A DNA stretch of 64,000 bases, taken from positions 1 to 64,000 of the forward strand of contig JBKECO010000018.1 of the NCBI GenBank assembly GCA_047974745.1, read 5' to 3'. The first letter of the stretch is position 1. Each line of letters opens with the position of its first letter. This DNA is from JBKECO01 sp047974745 (GTDB lineage: Bacteria > Bacillota > Clostridia > Lachnospirales > Lachnospiraceae). Of the stretch, positions 1 through 7,250 are shown piece by piece. The notes under the pieces are model-generated. The model made no database searches. It was not told the origin of the DNA and saw nothing but the letters and a program-made list of their open reading frames with translations. Position numbers and translations under genes: made by a program.

Positions 1-1
1 A

Positions 2-220
2 AAGAAGCTGGATGAGAAATATACTTGCAGTCAGATATTAGATTGCTTAAGAGAGATGAATTTCCTAAAATTTGAGGGAAAAGGATATATTCCTACATAC
101 AAAAGAACAGACCTTATCGATGCATTACATGATGCTTTTTGCTTTAATACATCGAAACAGATTGTTCCAATAAATAAAATGAGAAATATTTGTGCACAGA
201 CAAAAAAACAGCGTGCATAA
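2..220 (+). CDS. IS1634-like transposase, C-terminal fragment (cut by the window edge)
   Basis: An open frame enters from the left edge and ends at TAA 218-220, giving 72 residues. The segment ending in DALHDAFCFNTSKQI resembles the C-terminal tail of IS1634/IS4-type DDE transposases; this is my recognition and was not searched. A strong hairpin terminator follows 20 bases later. A second, decayed, oppositely oriented copy of the same DNA lies near 30372-30775. The two copies agree closely over this tail, the terminator and the outer end, which supports calling it one repeated element. Whether this copy is intact cannot be judged, because most of the gene lies outside the window. Confidence 0.7.
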   Translation, partial: KKLDEKYTCSQILDCLREMNFLKFEGKGYIPTYKRTDLIDALHDAFCFNTSKQIVPINKMRNICAQTKKQRA

Positions 221-240
221 CGTGCAATGCCAAAATTTAT

Positions 241-286
241 AAAAGTCTCTCAAACCAGTAAAATCAAGGCTTGCGAGACTTTTTTA
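241..286 (+). terminator. Transposase terminator
   Basis: AAAAGTCTC (241-249) pairs with GAGACTTTT (275-283), helped by CAA/TTG inside, and a T-run follows to 286. The same hairpin occurs in reverse at about 30399-30443 with compatible substitutions. Confidence 0.8.
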
Positions 287-348
287 TCGTTTTAGGTGTC
301 AAAAACAGGAATTACTCCAAAAATAGTGAATTGTCAAGATGTTTGAGG

Positions 349-477
349 TGATTTGGAAGCAATGTTATGAGATGATTTGGAAGCAATGCAAAAAGATATA
401 CCTCTTGCTTTGGATATAAGCGGGCAGAAAGAACCCAAAATAGTCCAAAGCCAAAGCGGGCAGAAGGAACCCAAAAT
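349..477. repeat. Two pairs of short direct repeats
   Basis: TGATTTGGAAGCAATG occurs at 349-364 and again at 373-388 (24-base period). AAGCGGGCAGAAAGAACCC begins at 418 and recurs with one change at 454; the repeated unit runs 24 bases, to 441 and 477 (36-base period). The block lies between the IS end and the lar genes. The minus-strand frame across it (312-509) has repetitive, low-complexity residues and no credible start context. I see no gene between 307 and 727. Confidence 0.6.
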
Positions 478-621
478 TGCTTGCAATCACGAACATTTGC
501 TGGATCCATATAAAATATTTAGTGCAAAACTCAGGAAATAATTGGAGTATTGTTACAAATACGACTTTACTGTGGAATGCTAATGTGACATACTATGTTT
601 AGCACGAAACGGTATTTGAAC

Positions 622-705
622 TTGACCTGATATCATTTTGAAATACATATAAGAACTGCAAGAGCAGACATGCATAGCTGAAGCTATGCTCTGTTTTTGC
701 AGTTC
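622..705 (+). promoter_or_regulatory. Possible promoter and nested hairpin upstream of larB
   Basis: A TTGACC box at 622-627 stands 16 bases before a weak TACATA (644-649). Just downstream is a nested inverted repeat. GAACTGCA (653-660) pairs with TGCAGTTC (698-705). Inside it AGAGCA (661-666) pairs with TGCTCT (687-692), and GCATAGCT (672-679) can pair with AGCTATGC (682-689). The structure would occupy nearly the whole leader before the larB ribosome binding site at 716-721. It could be an attenuator, an operator or an upstream terminator. The promoter is weak and uncertain; the hairpin is clear. Confidence 0.4.
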
Positions 706-726
706 ATTTTAGTTTGGAGGAAAAGG

Positions 727-1479
727 ATGGAGACGAGAGAGATATTAGAACGACTGAGGGATGGCAGCATCACAGTGGAAGAGGCAGAGAGATATTTTAA
801 AAAACAGCCTTTTGAGGAACTTGGCTATGCGAAGCTAGACAGTCACAGAAAGCTTCGATCTGGATTTGCTGAGGTGATTTTTTGCAGTGGAAAATCAAAT
901 GAGCATTTGCTCCCGATTTTTGAAACGCTGTATCGGGAGGAAGGAGAAGTTTTTGGAACTAGGGCTACAGTCCAGCAATACGAAGCGATTGCACATGTAT
1001 TTCCAGAGACGAACTATGATCCAATTTCGAAAATCATAAAGATAGAAAAGATAGAAAAAAAAGAAAAGAAAAAAATCGGAAAAATTGCTGTTGTGACTGC
1101 AGGTACATCAGATATTGCTGTTTCTGAGGAAGCAGCACAGACCGCTGAGTATTTTGGAGGAAATGTAGACAGGATCTATGATGTGGGTGTCAGCGGAATT
1201 CACCGACTTTTAGCAAATCTTGACAGAATTCTGACTGCGAACTGTGTGATTGTAGTTGCAGGAATGGAAGGTGCACTGGCAAGTGTGATTGGAGGGCTGG
1301 TAGATAAACCTGTCATTGCTGTTCCTACATCCATTGGTTATGGTGCCAATCTGAATGGAATTGCAGCACTTTTGACAATGATCAATACCTGTGCAAATGG
1401 AATAGCAACGGTGAATATCGACAATGGCTATGGAGCTGGATATCTAGCCACACAAATAAACAGAATGGGAGAAAACTAA
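727..1479 (+). CDS. larB: LarB, pyridinium-3,5-biscarboxylic acid mononucleotide synthase
   Basis: LarB makes the first committed intermediate of the nickel-pincer nucleotide (NPN) cofactor by carboxylating and hydrolysing nicotinate adenine dinucleotide in the cytoplasm. The 250-residue product has an N-terminal LarB-type region (METREILERLRDGSITVEEA) and a C-terminal PurE/AIR-carboxylase-like domain beginning at VVTAGTSDIAV and containing GMEGALASVIGG and VPTSIGYGA. The length is normal for the family. An in-frame TTG at 697 would add ten residues, but ATG 727 follows GGAGGA (716-721) at good spacing. A lysine-rich stretch near residues 103-117 separates the two parts. larC starts one base after the stop, so the genes are co-transcribed. 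No larA is visible nearby. Confidence 0.9.
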   Translation: METREILERLRDGSITVEEAERYFKKQPFEELGYAKLDSHRKLRSGFAEVIFCSGKSNEHLLPIFETLYREEGEVFGTRATVQQYEAIAHVFPETNYDPISKIIKIEKIEKKEKKKIGKIAVVTAGTSDIAVSEEAAQTAEYFGGNVDRIYDVGVSGIHRLLANLDRILTANCVIVVAGMEGALASVIGGLVDKPVIAVPTSIGYGANLNGIAALLTMINTCANGIATVNIDNGYGAGYLATQINRMGEN

Positions 1480-1480
1480 G

Positions 1481-2350
1481 ATGAATCAATTATATTTAGA
1501 ATGTTACTCTGGAATCAGCGGAGACATGACCGTTGCGGCTTTACTGGATCTTGGTGTAGATCAGGAGAAGCTGAAGGAAATTCTTTATACACTGCCGCTG
1601 TCTGGTTTTTCTATTGAGATAAGCAGAGTAAAGAAATCAGGAATTGATGCGGCAGATTTTCTGGTAAAGCTGGAAGAGGAATATGAGAATCATGACCACG
1701 ACATGGAATACCTGCATGGACACGAACATGGACATGAACATGGACACAAGCATGAACACAAGCATGGACATGAACATGAACACAAGCATGATCATGAAGC
1801 CAAATGCCTTCATGCGCACACTCATAACACTACTCATGTACACCGTGGCATGAAAGAGGTGCTTGAGATTATCAACGCCTCTGGCATGAGTGAAAGGGCG
1901 AAGAAGACAGCGGAAGAGATTTTTACGGTATTAGGAAAAGCCGAGGCAAAGGCACATGCAACGACGTTAGAGCAGGTTCATTTTCATGAAGTTGGAGCAG
2001 TGGATTCGATCGTAGATATTGCTGCTGTTGCGGTCTGCCTGGATCTGCTGAATATTGAGCAGGTCATTGTACCTTTTGTATGTGAAGGATCGGGAACGGT
2101 GCGTTGTCAGCACGGCATACTTCCAATTCCGGTTCCGGCAGTGGCGAACATTGCAGCTGCAAATAAAATCAAGATCAAAATGCTGCCGGTCAAAGGCGAA
2201 TTAATTACACCGACAGGTGCGGCGATCGTTGCAGCAACATCCACATCAGATCAGCTCCCAGAGACCTTTCGCATTAAGAAGATAGGAATTGGGGCGGGAA
2301 AACGTGATTATGCATGTACCGGAATTTTACGTGCAATGATCATAGACTAA
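1481..2350 (+). CDS. larC: LarC, N-terminal domain only (LarC1-like nickel insertion protein)
   Basis: LarC inserts nickel into the dithiolated pyridinium nucleotide to finish the NPN cofactor. Signature segments are SGISGDMTVAALLDLG near the start, FHEVGAVDSIVDI, and GELITPTGAAIVAA. A histidine-rich insert of about 50 residues (roughly 68-118) is a likely nickel-binding loop. At DNA level it is a degenerate array of CATGAACATGG-type units around 1710-1800. The 289-residue protein stops right after GIGAGKRDYACTGILRAMI. Full-length LarC runs to about 400 residues, so the C-terminal LarC2 domain is absent. Only 17 bases separate this stop from larE, so no frameshifted LarC2 frame can follow. 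LarC1 and LarC2 are known to be produced through a frameshift in Lactobacillus plantarum. Confidence 0.85.
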   Translation: MNQLYLECYSGISGDMTVAALLDLGVDQEKLKEILYTLPLSGFSIEISRVKKSGIDAADFLVKLEEEYENHDHDMEYLHGHEHGHEHGHKHEHKHGHEHEHKHDHEAKCLHAHTHNTTHVHRGMKEVLEIINASGMSERAKKTAEEIFTVLGKAEAKAHATTLEQVHFHEVGAVDSIVDIAAVAVCLDLLNIEQVIVPFVCEGSGTVRCQHGILPIPVPAVANIAAANKIKIKMLPVKGELITPTGAAIVAATSTSDQLPETFRIKKIGIGAGKRDYACTGILRAMIID

Positions 2351-2367
2351 AAAGAGAGGCAGAGAAA

Positions 2368-3183
2368 ATGACAAAAAGAGAACATCTATTGGAACTCATG
2401 ACAGAATACACCAGACAGGATATAGCTGTCGCTTTTTCAGGTGGCGTGGATAGTAGCCTGATACTAAAAATTGCCTGTGATGCTGCGGCAAAATGGGGTA
2501 CGACAGTCTATGCCGTAACGATACATACCAGGCTGCATCCGGTGGGAGATATAGAAATTGCACAAAAGGTTGCTCAGGAAATGGGGGCGGTTCACATGGT
2601 ACTGCATGTAGATGAGCTGAATGAGGCAGACATCATGGACAACCCGGTGGATCGGTGTTATCGCTGTAAAAAAACACTTTTTACAAAAGCACTGTCAAAA
2701 GCGGCGGAACTAGGCGTGAAAATTGTGGTAGAGGGAACGAATGAGGACGACTTGCATGTATACCGTCCCGGAATCAAGGCACTTTCTGAACTGGGCGTGA
2801 AAAGTCCTCTTGCCCTGTGTCATATGACCAAACAAGAGATCAGGGAACTGGCAGCAGAATATGGGATCTCGGTAGCGAACCGTCCAGCGAATCCTTGTCT
2901 GGCCACAAGATTTCCATATCAGACAAGGCTTTCTTATGAAGTTATGGAGCAAGTAGATGAAGCCGAGACAATGATCCGAAAGTTAGGCTTTTATAATGTC
3001 AGGATCCGGGTTCATGAGCAAATCGCAAGAATTGAAATCGATCAGAAGGATTTTCAGGAATTTTTAAAAAAAAGCCAGTCGATTGTTACAATTTTAAAGG
3101 AAAAAGGCTTTCTTTATGTTACACTTGATCTAGAAGGATTTCGTTCAGGAAGTATGGATATTCCTATATTGACAGAACGCTAA
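2368..3183 (+). CDS. larE: LarE, ATP-dependent sulfur transferase for NPN cofactor
   Basis: LarE adenylates the pyridinium carboxylates and replaces them with thiocarboxylates. The PP-loop motif SGGVDSS is at residues 24-30, and VEGTNEDDLHVYRPG and NPCLATRFPY follow. C177 sits where the sacrificial cysteine (C176) of Lactobacillus plantarum LarE lies. C97 and C100 form a CxxC in RCYRCKK. Homologues with three cysteines can carry a [4Fe-4S] cluster and work catalytically; whether this protein does is inference. The 271-residue length is typical. ATG 2368 is chosen because it follows AGAGAGGCAGAG; an in-frame ATG at 2314 lies inside larC and would add an unlike extension. It is the third gene of larB-larC-larE. 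Confidence 0.9.
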   Translation: MTKREHLLELMTEYTRQDIAVAFSGGVDSSLILKIACDAAAKWGTTVYAVTIHTRLHPVGDIEIAQKVAQEMGAVHMVLHVDELNEADIMDNPVDRCYRCKKTLFTKALSKAAELGVKIVVEGTNEDDLHVYRPGIKALSELGVKSPLALCHMTKQEIRELAAEYGISVANRPANPCLATRFPYQTRLSYEVMEQVDEAETMIRKLGFYNVRIRVHEQIARIEIDQKDFQEFLKKSQSIVTILKEKGFLYVTLDLEGFRSGSMDIPILTER

Positions 3184-3286
3184 ATCATATATTTTGTCGT
3201 AATAGCTTCAGGAATTACATCAGGCAATTTCTGTGTACATTTCAATCTGGCTATGTGAGTAAATCACGGGGAGATCAGGAGAAATC

Positions 3287-3295
3287 TGCTATGAT
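3287..3295 (+). promoter_or_regulatory. Possible extended -10 promoter for the redox operon
   Basis: TGCTATGAT (TG-N-TATGAT) at 3287-3295 lies 55 bases before the lipoprotein start. No convincing -35 box is visible 16-18 bases upstream. The 166-base gap after larE suggests that the following genes can have their own promoter. Confidence 0.35.
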
Positions 3296-3349
3296 ACAGT
3301 AGTAGAATTTGGAAAAAGTATATTAATGTACGTGGAAAGGACAACTTGT

Positions 3350-4291
3350 ATGAAAAAAATTTTGCTTATCACGCTTACAGCGGCGTTCGTACTCGCTGGC
3401 TGCAGTTCCCCTTCACAGGCGACGCAGACGGAAGGGACCGAGGTCGAGATCGGTTCAACTGATAGTGAAGAAACAATCGATGCGGCAAGTGAGGTGGAAA
3501 TCAGTCAAAATCCCATGCTGATCTCAGCAGAGGAAGCTTATGCGATCATGAACAGCGAGGAATCTTATGTGATTGTTGATGTAAGAACAGAGGAAGAATA
3601 TAATGAGGGGCATATTGAAGGTGCACTTTTGATTCCGAATGAGACTATTACGACGGAACAGCCCGAGCTTCTTCCCGTACTGGACGCGAAGATACTGCTC
3701 TATTGCCGCAGCGGCAATCGGAGTGGTCAGGCAGCTGTAAAGCTAGTGGAGATGGGATATACCAATGTAATTGATTTTGGCGGGATTACAAGCTGGCCAT
3801 ATGAAACAGTGACAACACCATGGGAGATAAAGGCACAGACATTATCCTCCTTTCGGTCTACGGATATCTATGGCAACCCCATTGATGAAACTGTTTTTGC
3901 AGAGAATAAACTGACAATGATCAATATATGGGGAACATTCTGCCCTCCTTGTATTGCAGAAATGCCGGATCTGGGAGAGATCAGTACAGAGTATGCCGAC
4001 AGTGGATTTAAAATCGTTGGAGTTGTCCTGGATACGACAGGGCAGGGTGGAGCAATCGTACAGTCTCAGGTCGTAGCAGCCAGAGAGCTTGTGGATGAGA
4101 CAGGTGCCGGGTATCTGCACCTGCTGCCCACAACAGATCTGCTTGCATCCGGGATGAATGCGGTCTTTAATATACCTACGACTATATTTGTTGACAGCAC
4201 GGGAACACAGGTCGGAGATGCTTATGTAGGCTCACGGGCAAAAGGAGAATGGATCGCTGTGATCGATCAGCTGCTTACACAGGTTCCTTAA
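3350..4291 (+). CDS. Lipoprotein with rhodanese and TlpA-like thioredoxin domains
   Basis: This 313-residue protein is an exported, membrane-anchored redox/sulfur protein. Residues 1-17 are a signal peptide ending in lipobox LAGC (Cys18), followed by an acidic Ser/Thr-rich linker. A rhodanese domain spans about 57-150, with VDVRTEEEYNEGHIEGA and active-site loop CRSGNRSG (Cys119). A TlpA/redoxin domain spans about 165-310, with catalytic CPPC at Cys198 and Cys201 in INIWGTFCPPCIAEMP. ATG 3350 is chosen over 3326 because it follows GGAAAGG and begins the signal peptide. The following CXXC peptide and Fe-S membrane protein are plausible electron donors. The exact substrate is unknown. Confidence 0.85.
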   Translation: MKKILLITLTAAFVLAGCSSPSQATQTEGTEVEIGSTDSEETIDAASEVEISQNPMLISAEEAYAIMNSEESYVIVDVRTEEEYNEGHIEGALLIPNETITTEQPELLPVLDAKILLYCRSGNRSGQAAVKLVEMGYTNVIDFGGITSWPYETVTTPWEIKAQTLSSFRSTDIYGNPIDETVFAENKLTMINIWGTFCPPCIAEMPDLGEISTEYADSGFKIVGVVLDTTGQGGAIVQSQVVAARELVDETGAGYLHLLPTTDLLASGMNAVFNIPTTIFVDSTGTQVGDAYVGSRAKGEWIAVIDQLLTQVP

Positions 4292-4318
4292 ACCATTTGA
4301 TGAAAGGCAGATTGAAAT

Positions 4319-4465
4319 ATGAATAAGATAAATAGAAAATTCACGAACATTCCCATTCTGCTCCTGGCAGTGCTGCTGATCGCAATCGGAATATGGCAGA
4401 ATGAGCCGGCGCTCGTGCTGCAAAAGGCAATCAATATTTGTCTGGAATGCATTGGAATCGGCTGA
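4319..4465 (+). CDS. Small CXXC-containing membrane peptide (CD1871A-like)
   Basis: This is a 48-codon gene with an ATG at 4319 and a stop at 4463-4465. It sits 27 bases after the lipoprotein gene and 10 bases before the Fe-S protein gene. Residues 11-29 (IPILLLAVLLIAIGIW region) form one membrane span. The short tail ends in ICLECIGIG, a CXXC pair expected near the outer face. It resembles the family annotated as CD1871A CXXC motif-containing protein; that is recognition, not a search result. Its conserved size, CXXC and position between a TlpA-like lipoprotein and a polyferredoxin suggest a thiol relay. The upstream GAAAGG (4302-4307) is a weak ribosome binding site, so translational coupling is possible. 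Confidence 0.75.
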   Translation: MNKINRKFTNIPILLLAVLLIAIGIWQNEPALVLQKAINICLECIGIG

Positions 4466-4475
4466 GGAGTAATGT

Positions 4476-5357
4476 ATGAGACCAGGGAAAAGAACACTGA
4501 TTCAGCTTGCAGCTGCCTTGATCACAAATGCGAATCTAAAGGGATTCTTGGAGGGAAGTATCTATCAGGGACCAGGAAAGTCCGTTTGCGTTCCGGGATT
4601 AAACTGTTATTCCTGTCCGGGTGCAATTGGCTCATGCCCGATTGGTTCCCTTCAGGCTGTCATTGGAAGCCGGGGAAAAATGATATCTTACTATATTACA
4701 GGGACACTGATTTTGTTTGGCGTATTGTTCGGCAGAATGATCTGCGGCTTTCTTTGTCCCTTTGGCTGGTTCCAGGATCTGTTATATCGTATTCCGCTTA
4801 GAAAAATTAATGTAAATCCCAAAATAGACCGCTTATTTCGCTACTTGAAATATCTGATACTTGCAGTATTCGTGATACTTCTGCCAATGCTCATAAGAGA
4901 TGCATTCGGGTTCGGGGATCCGTATTTTTGCAAATATATCTGCCCTGCGGGTACATTAGAGGGGGGGATTCCACTTATTACTCAAAATGAATCTCTCCAG
5001 TCAATGCTGGGACTCCTTTTTTCCTGGAAGATGTTCTTACTGATTCTTTTTCTGCTTTCCTCCACAATGATCTACCGGCCGTTCTGCAAATATATCTGTC
5101 CGCTCGGTGCAGTCTATGGGTTGTTCAACAAGCACTCTTTTTATCAGATGAACTTAGATCACAATTCCTGTACAGGCTGTAAAAAGTGTGAGAAGGTATG
5201 CAAAATGCAGGTACAGGTCACAAAGGACATCAACTCGTCTGAATGTATCCGATGTGGGGACTGCACAAAAGTCTGCCCAGAGCATGCAATCACTTCCGGT
5301 TACTTAACAAAGAAAAATGAGTCGAAAGCTCTGGAACAACAGAAAATATCAAAATAG
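4476..5357 (+). CDS. Polytopic membrane 4Fe-4S protein (NapH/YccM-like)
   Basis: This 293-residue membrane iron-sulfur protein probably moves electrons across or along the membrane. Several hydrophobic spans are visible (for example about residues 67-85, 121-140 and 176-195). Between them lie cysteine clusters GLNCYSCPGAIGSCPIG, CGFLCPFGWFQ, YICPAG and CKYICPLGAVYG, the pattern of NapH-type quinol/ferredoxin proteins. The C-terminal part carries two ferredoxin motifs, CTGCKKCEKVC and CIRCGDCTKVCPEHA. GAGGAG (4464-4469) precedes ATG 4476 by six bases. The operon with the lipoprotein and CXXC peptide suggests that it supplies reducing power to extracytoplasmic thiols. That role is inferred. Confidence 0.85.
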   Translation: MRPGKRTLIQLAAALITNANLKGFLEGSIYQGPGKSVCVPGLNCYSCPGAIGSCPIGSLQAVIGSRGKMISYYITGTLILFGVLFGRMICGFLCPFGWFQDLLYRIPLRKINVNPKIDRLFRYLKYLILAVFVILLPMLIRDAFGFGDPYFCKYICPAGTLEGGIPLITQNESLQSMLGLLFSWKMFLLILFLLSSTMIYRPFCKYICPLGAVYGLFNKHSFYQMNLDHNSCTGCKKCEKVCKMQVQVTKDINSSECIRCGDCTKVCPEHAITSGYLTKKNESKALEQQKISK

Positions 5358-5390
5358 CATAGCAAGATCAGAGCACAGGGGAGGGGATCT

Positions 5391-6203
5391 ATGCAGAATC
5401 TATTTTCAATTGGTGAGATCTCTCTCATTTTTAGTGAAACAAAAGAGACCTTTCGCCACTATGACCGAGTCGGTCTGTTAAAACCTTATTACGTGAAAGA
5501 AAACGGCTACCGTTATTACAGCCTGGATCAGTTCGAAGTCATCAGCACGATCCTGCATTTGAGATCCATCGGTACCTCGATCGATCAAATCAAGGAATTG
5601 CTTCACTCTAGGAGCCGCAGTGCGATTATTCAGGAATTGTCACAGCAGCGAGAGGATTTAAAGAAGACGATCGACAAATTGAAGTATCTGGAATACCAGG
5701 CAGCCAACCTGATGGATCGCTTTATCTCCTTTACTGCAGATGAGATCTACGTCTCGGATGAACCGGCACTCTATGTTCTGATGCAGGATTTCACGAATGA
5801 ACAACTGGCAGTCGACCCGAAAGATATTAGTTCCTTCCATGAGGGTATCGATTCAGAATGGATCAAGTATAGTAACATCGTTTCTTTTATCCGCCAGGAG
5901 GATCTGTTACATGACCGATTCCATCAGTACGCATATTATGGAATTCTTTCGGAACAGCCCTGTAGTGAAACAAATCCGTTCTACCATAGATTTGAACCTC
6001 GAAAATACCTGATTGGGTGCGTGAGGATCACTACATTTGCACATACAGAAATCGACTCCATGTATGAGCGGATCTTAGGCTATATTGCAGAGAATGGGTT
6101 CACGATTAACGGGGACTGCTTTGAGCGTAACATTTTGACCTTATATAATGATCAGTCGGAGGGAGATATACATTATATTAAGATCTATATTCCGATCACG
6201 TAA
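5391..6203 (+). CDS. MerR-family transcriptional regulator with C-terminal effector domain
   Basis: This 270-residue regulator has an N-terminal MerR winged helix-turn-helix (about residues 5-70: FSIGEISLIFSETKETFRHYDRVGL, then NGYRYYSLDQFEVI), a dimerising coiled coil (about 75-115), and a C-terminal region of about 150 residues in the GyrI-like/BmrR size class. No metal-binding cysteine pair of the MerR/ZntR type is visible, so a small-molecule effector is more likely than a metal. It starts 33 bases after the Fe-S gene with a GGGGAGGGG ribosome binding site and may be co-transcribed. Autoregulation or control of the redox operon is inferred only from position. Confidence 0.85.
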   Translation: MQNLFSIGEISLIFSETKETFRHYDRVGLLKPYYVKENGYRYYSLDQFEVISTILHLRSIGTSIDQIKELLHSRSRSAIIQELSQQREDLKKTIDKLKYLEYQAANLMDRFISFTADEIYVSDEPALYVLMQDFTNEQLAVDPKDISSFHEGIDSEWIKYSNIVSFIRQEDLLHDRFHQYAYYGILSEQPCSETNPFYHRFEPRKYLIGCVRITTFAHTEIDSMYERILGYIAENGFTINGDCFERNILTLYNDQSEGDIHYIKIYIPIT

Positions 6204-6243
6204 AAACCTGGTCACTGGAACGTTTCTGGTGATCAGGTTTTTT
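6202..6243. terminator. Bidirectional terminator between MerR and EEP genes
   Basis: AAAAACCTGGTCAC pairs with GTGATCAGGTTTTTT across 6202-6243. T-runs result on both strands, so it can serve the convergent MerR gene and the minus-strand phosphohydrolase gene. Confidence 0.85.
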
Positions 6244-6278
6244 GAATATGGATCAATATCTAGTATGGATCCATGTCT

Positions 6279-7073
6279 TTATTTGCTGAAATCTAAACAG
6301 GTGATAACGGGAAAATGGTCGGAGATAAGAGCTGTATGAGAACTGCTGTCGATCCTGCTGGAGGAAAGCTTTGAGGCGAGCGAGCCGGAAACGAAGATGT
6401 AATCAATTCGCTCTCCATGCGTCTTAATCCGATCCACAGGATACGTCGCTGCCACTCTGGCATCATCCGAATTCAGGTAATCATAGGAATCAATGAAACC
6501 GAAATCTGTCAGTGTACGAATCGCTTCAAAACTGATTTTTCCATCCATGAGATTTTTTGCATCAAAGGTATCTGCGAGCTGCAGCTGCTCCAGACGGACT
6601 GCATCTGTAAAGGAATGGGAATTAAAATCTCCAAGAATTATGCTTGGATCGGCCGGATCTGACGACTGCCTATGAATATACTGTATTAAGCGATGTGCTT
6701 CTTTTGTCCTTTTTACAGAGCTCAGCGGTGAAAAATGAACAATATAAAAATTCAGACCTTGGATCCTTACATGCAATACACCATGGTGGAAGCCAAAACG
6801 CAATTTTTTTACAAGGGTTATTGGCCGTCTGGCTGTGATGCCAACGGGATATCCGCTGGTCTTTAGCTGAACCGCATAGGAATGACCATAGGAAGCGGCT
6901 ATGCCAATGAGATCTTGGTCCTGCAGGCCATTTAATTCCTGAAGCGCCAGCACATCCACATCAGATGCTTTGATATATTCAATAAAATTTGATCTTCTGC
7001 GCTGATCCTGCAGACCCTCCAATACATTGTAAGTCATGACTTTCAATTTGCCGATTCCCATTTCATTTGCCAT
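6279..7073 (-). CDS. Endonuclease/exonuclease/phosphatase (EEP) family hydrolase
   Basis: This 264-residue member of the EEP superfamily hydrolyses phosphodiesters or phosphomonoesters with Mg2+. Visible motifs in order are MTYNVLEG (Asn ligand), LALQELNG (Glu ligand), VHFSPL, GDFNSHS, RIDYIFVS and the terminal catalytic SDHFPV. No signal peptide is apparent, so it is predicted to be cytoplasmic. The superfamily includes nucleases, inositol phosphatases and sphingomyelinases, and these motifs alone do not settle the substrate. It is monocistronic and divergent from the glycan-use locus, sharing the upstream region with it. ATG 7073 has a GGTGG-like site; in-frame ATGs at residues 5 and 13 are alternatives. 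Confidence 0.8.
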   Translation of the reverse strand: MANEMGIGKLKVMTYNVLEGLQDQRRRSNFIEYIKASDVDVLALQELNGLQDQDLIGIAASYGHSYAVQLKTSGYPVGITARRPITLVKKLRFGFHHGVLHVRIQGLNFYIVHFSPLSSVKRTKEAHRLIQYIHRQSSDPADPSIILGDFNSHSFTDAVRLEQLQLADTFDAKNLMDGKISFEAIRTLTDFGFIDSYDYLNSDDARVAATYPVDRIKTHGERIDYIFVSGSLASKLSSSRIDSSSHTALISDHFPVITCLDFSK

Positions 7074-7182
7074 AGTTTATCCACCGTGGTTCCTTTCCGT
7101 TACATATTGATAGTTCAAGTATAAACCTTTGTGCAGGAAAAAAGTAAACCCCCAAAAATTTTTCGAAGTATTTGATTTTTGC

Positions 7183-7211
7183 TTGACTATTGTGTTACAC
7201 AAAAGTTTAAG
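7183..7211 (+). promoter_or_regulatory. Promoter with palindromic operator ahead of the glycan locus
   Basis: TTGACT (7183-7188) and TTTAAG (7206-7211) are 17 bases apart. The spacer carries a perfect palindrome, TTGTGT-T-ACACAA (7190-7202), a natural place for a repressor to block transcription. No regulator gene is encoded next to it, so the cognate factor is unknown. Confidence 0.6.
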
Positions 7212-7250
7212 ATAAAGAAAAACAAGAGTGTAGACAAGAGGAGGTTTTAC

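Larger units (their letters stand above)
1..307 (+). mobile_element. Right-end portion of an IS1634-like insertion sequence
   Basis: The segment holds the transposase 3' end, its terminator, and an outer end reading about TTTTAGGTGTCAAAAACAGG. Similarity to the inverted copy near 30372 stops at about base 307, so the element boundary is placed there. The opposite end and any target-site duplication lie outside the window. Confidence 0.6.

Noticed and set aside
349..477. CRISPR-like spacing of short repeats
   Set aside because: The two repeat pairs are unrelated to each other, have only two copies each, and lack uniform spacers or cas genes.
1637..1843. Minus-strand Met/Val-rich frame opposite larC
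   Set aside because: It is simply the complement of the histidine-rich repeat (CATG units) of larC.
2314..2367. Upstream in-frame ATG for larE at 2314, and a possible frameshifted LarC2
   Set aside because: The extension lies within larC and is unlike LarE; only 17 bases separate larC from larE, which leaves no room for a LarC2 domain.
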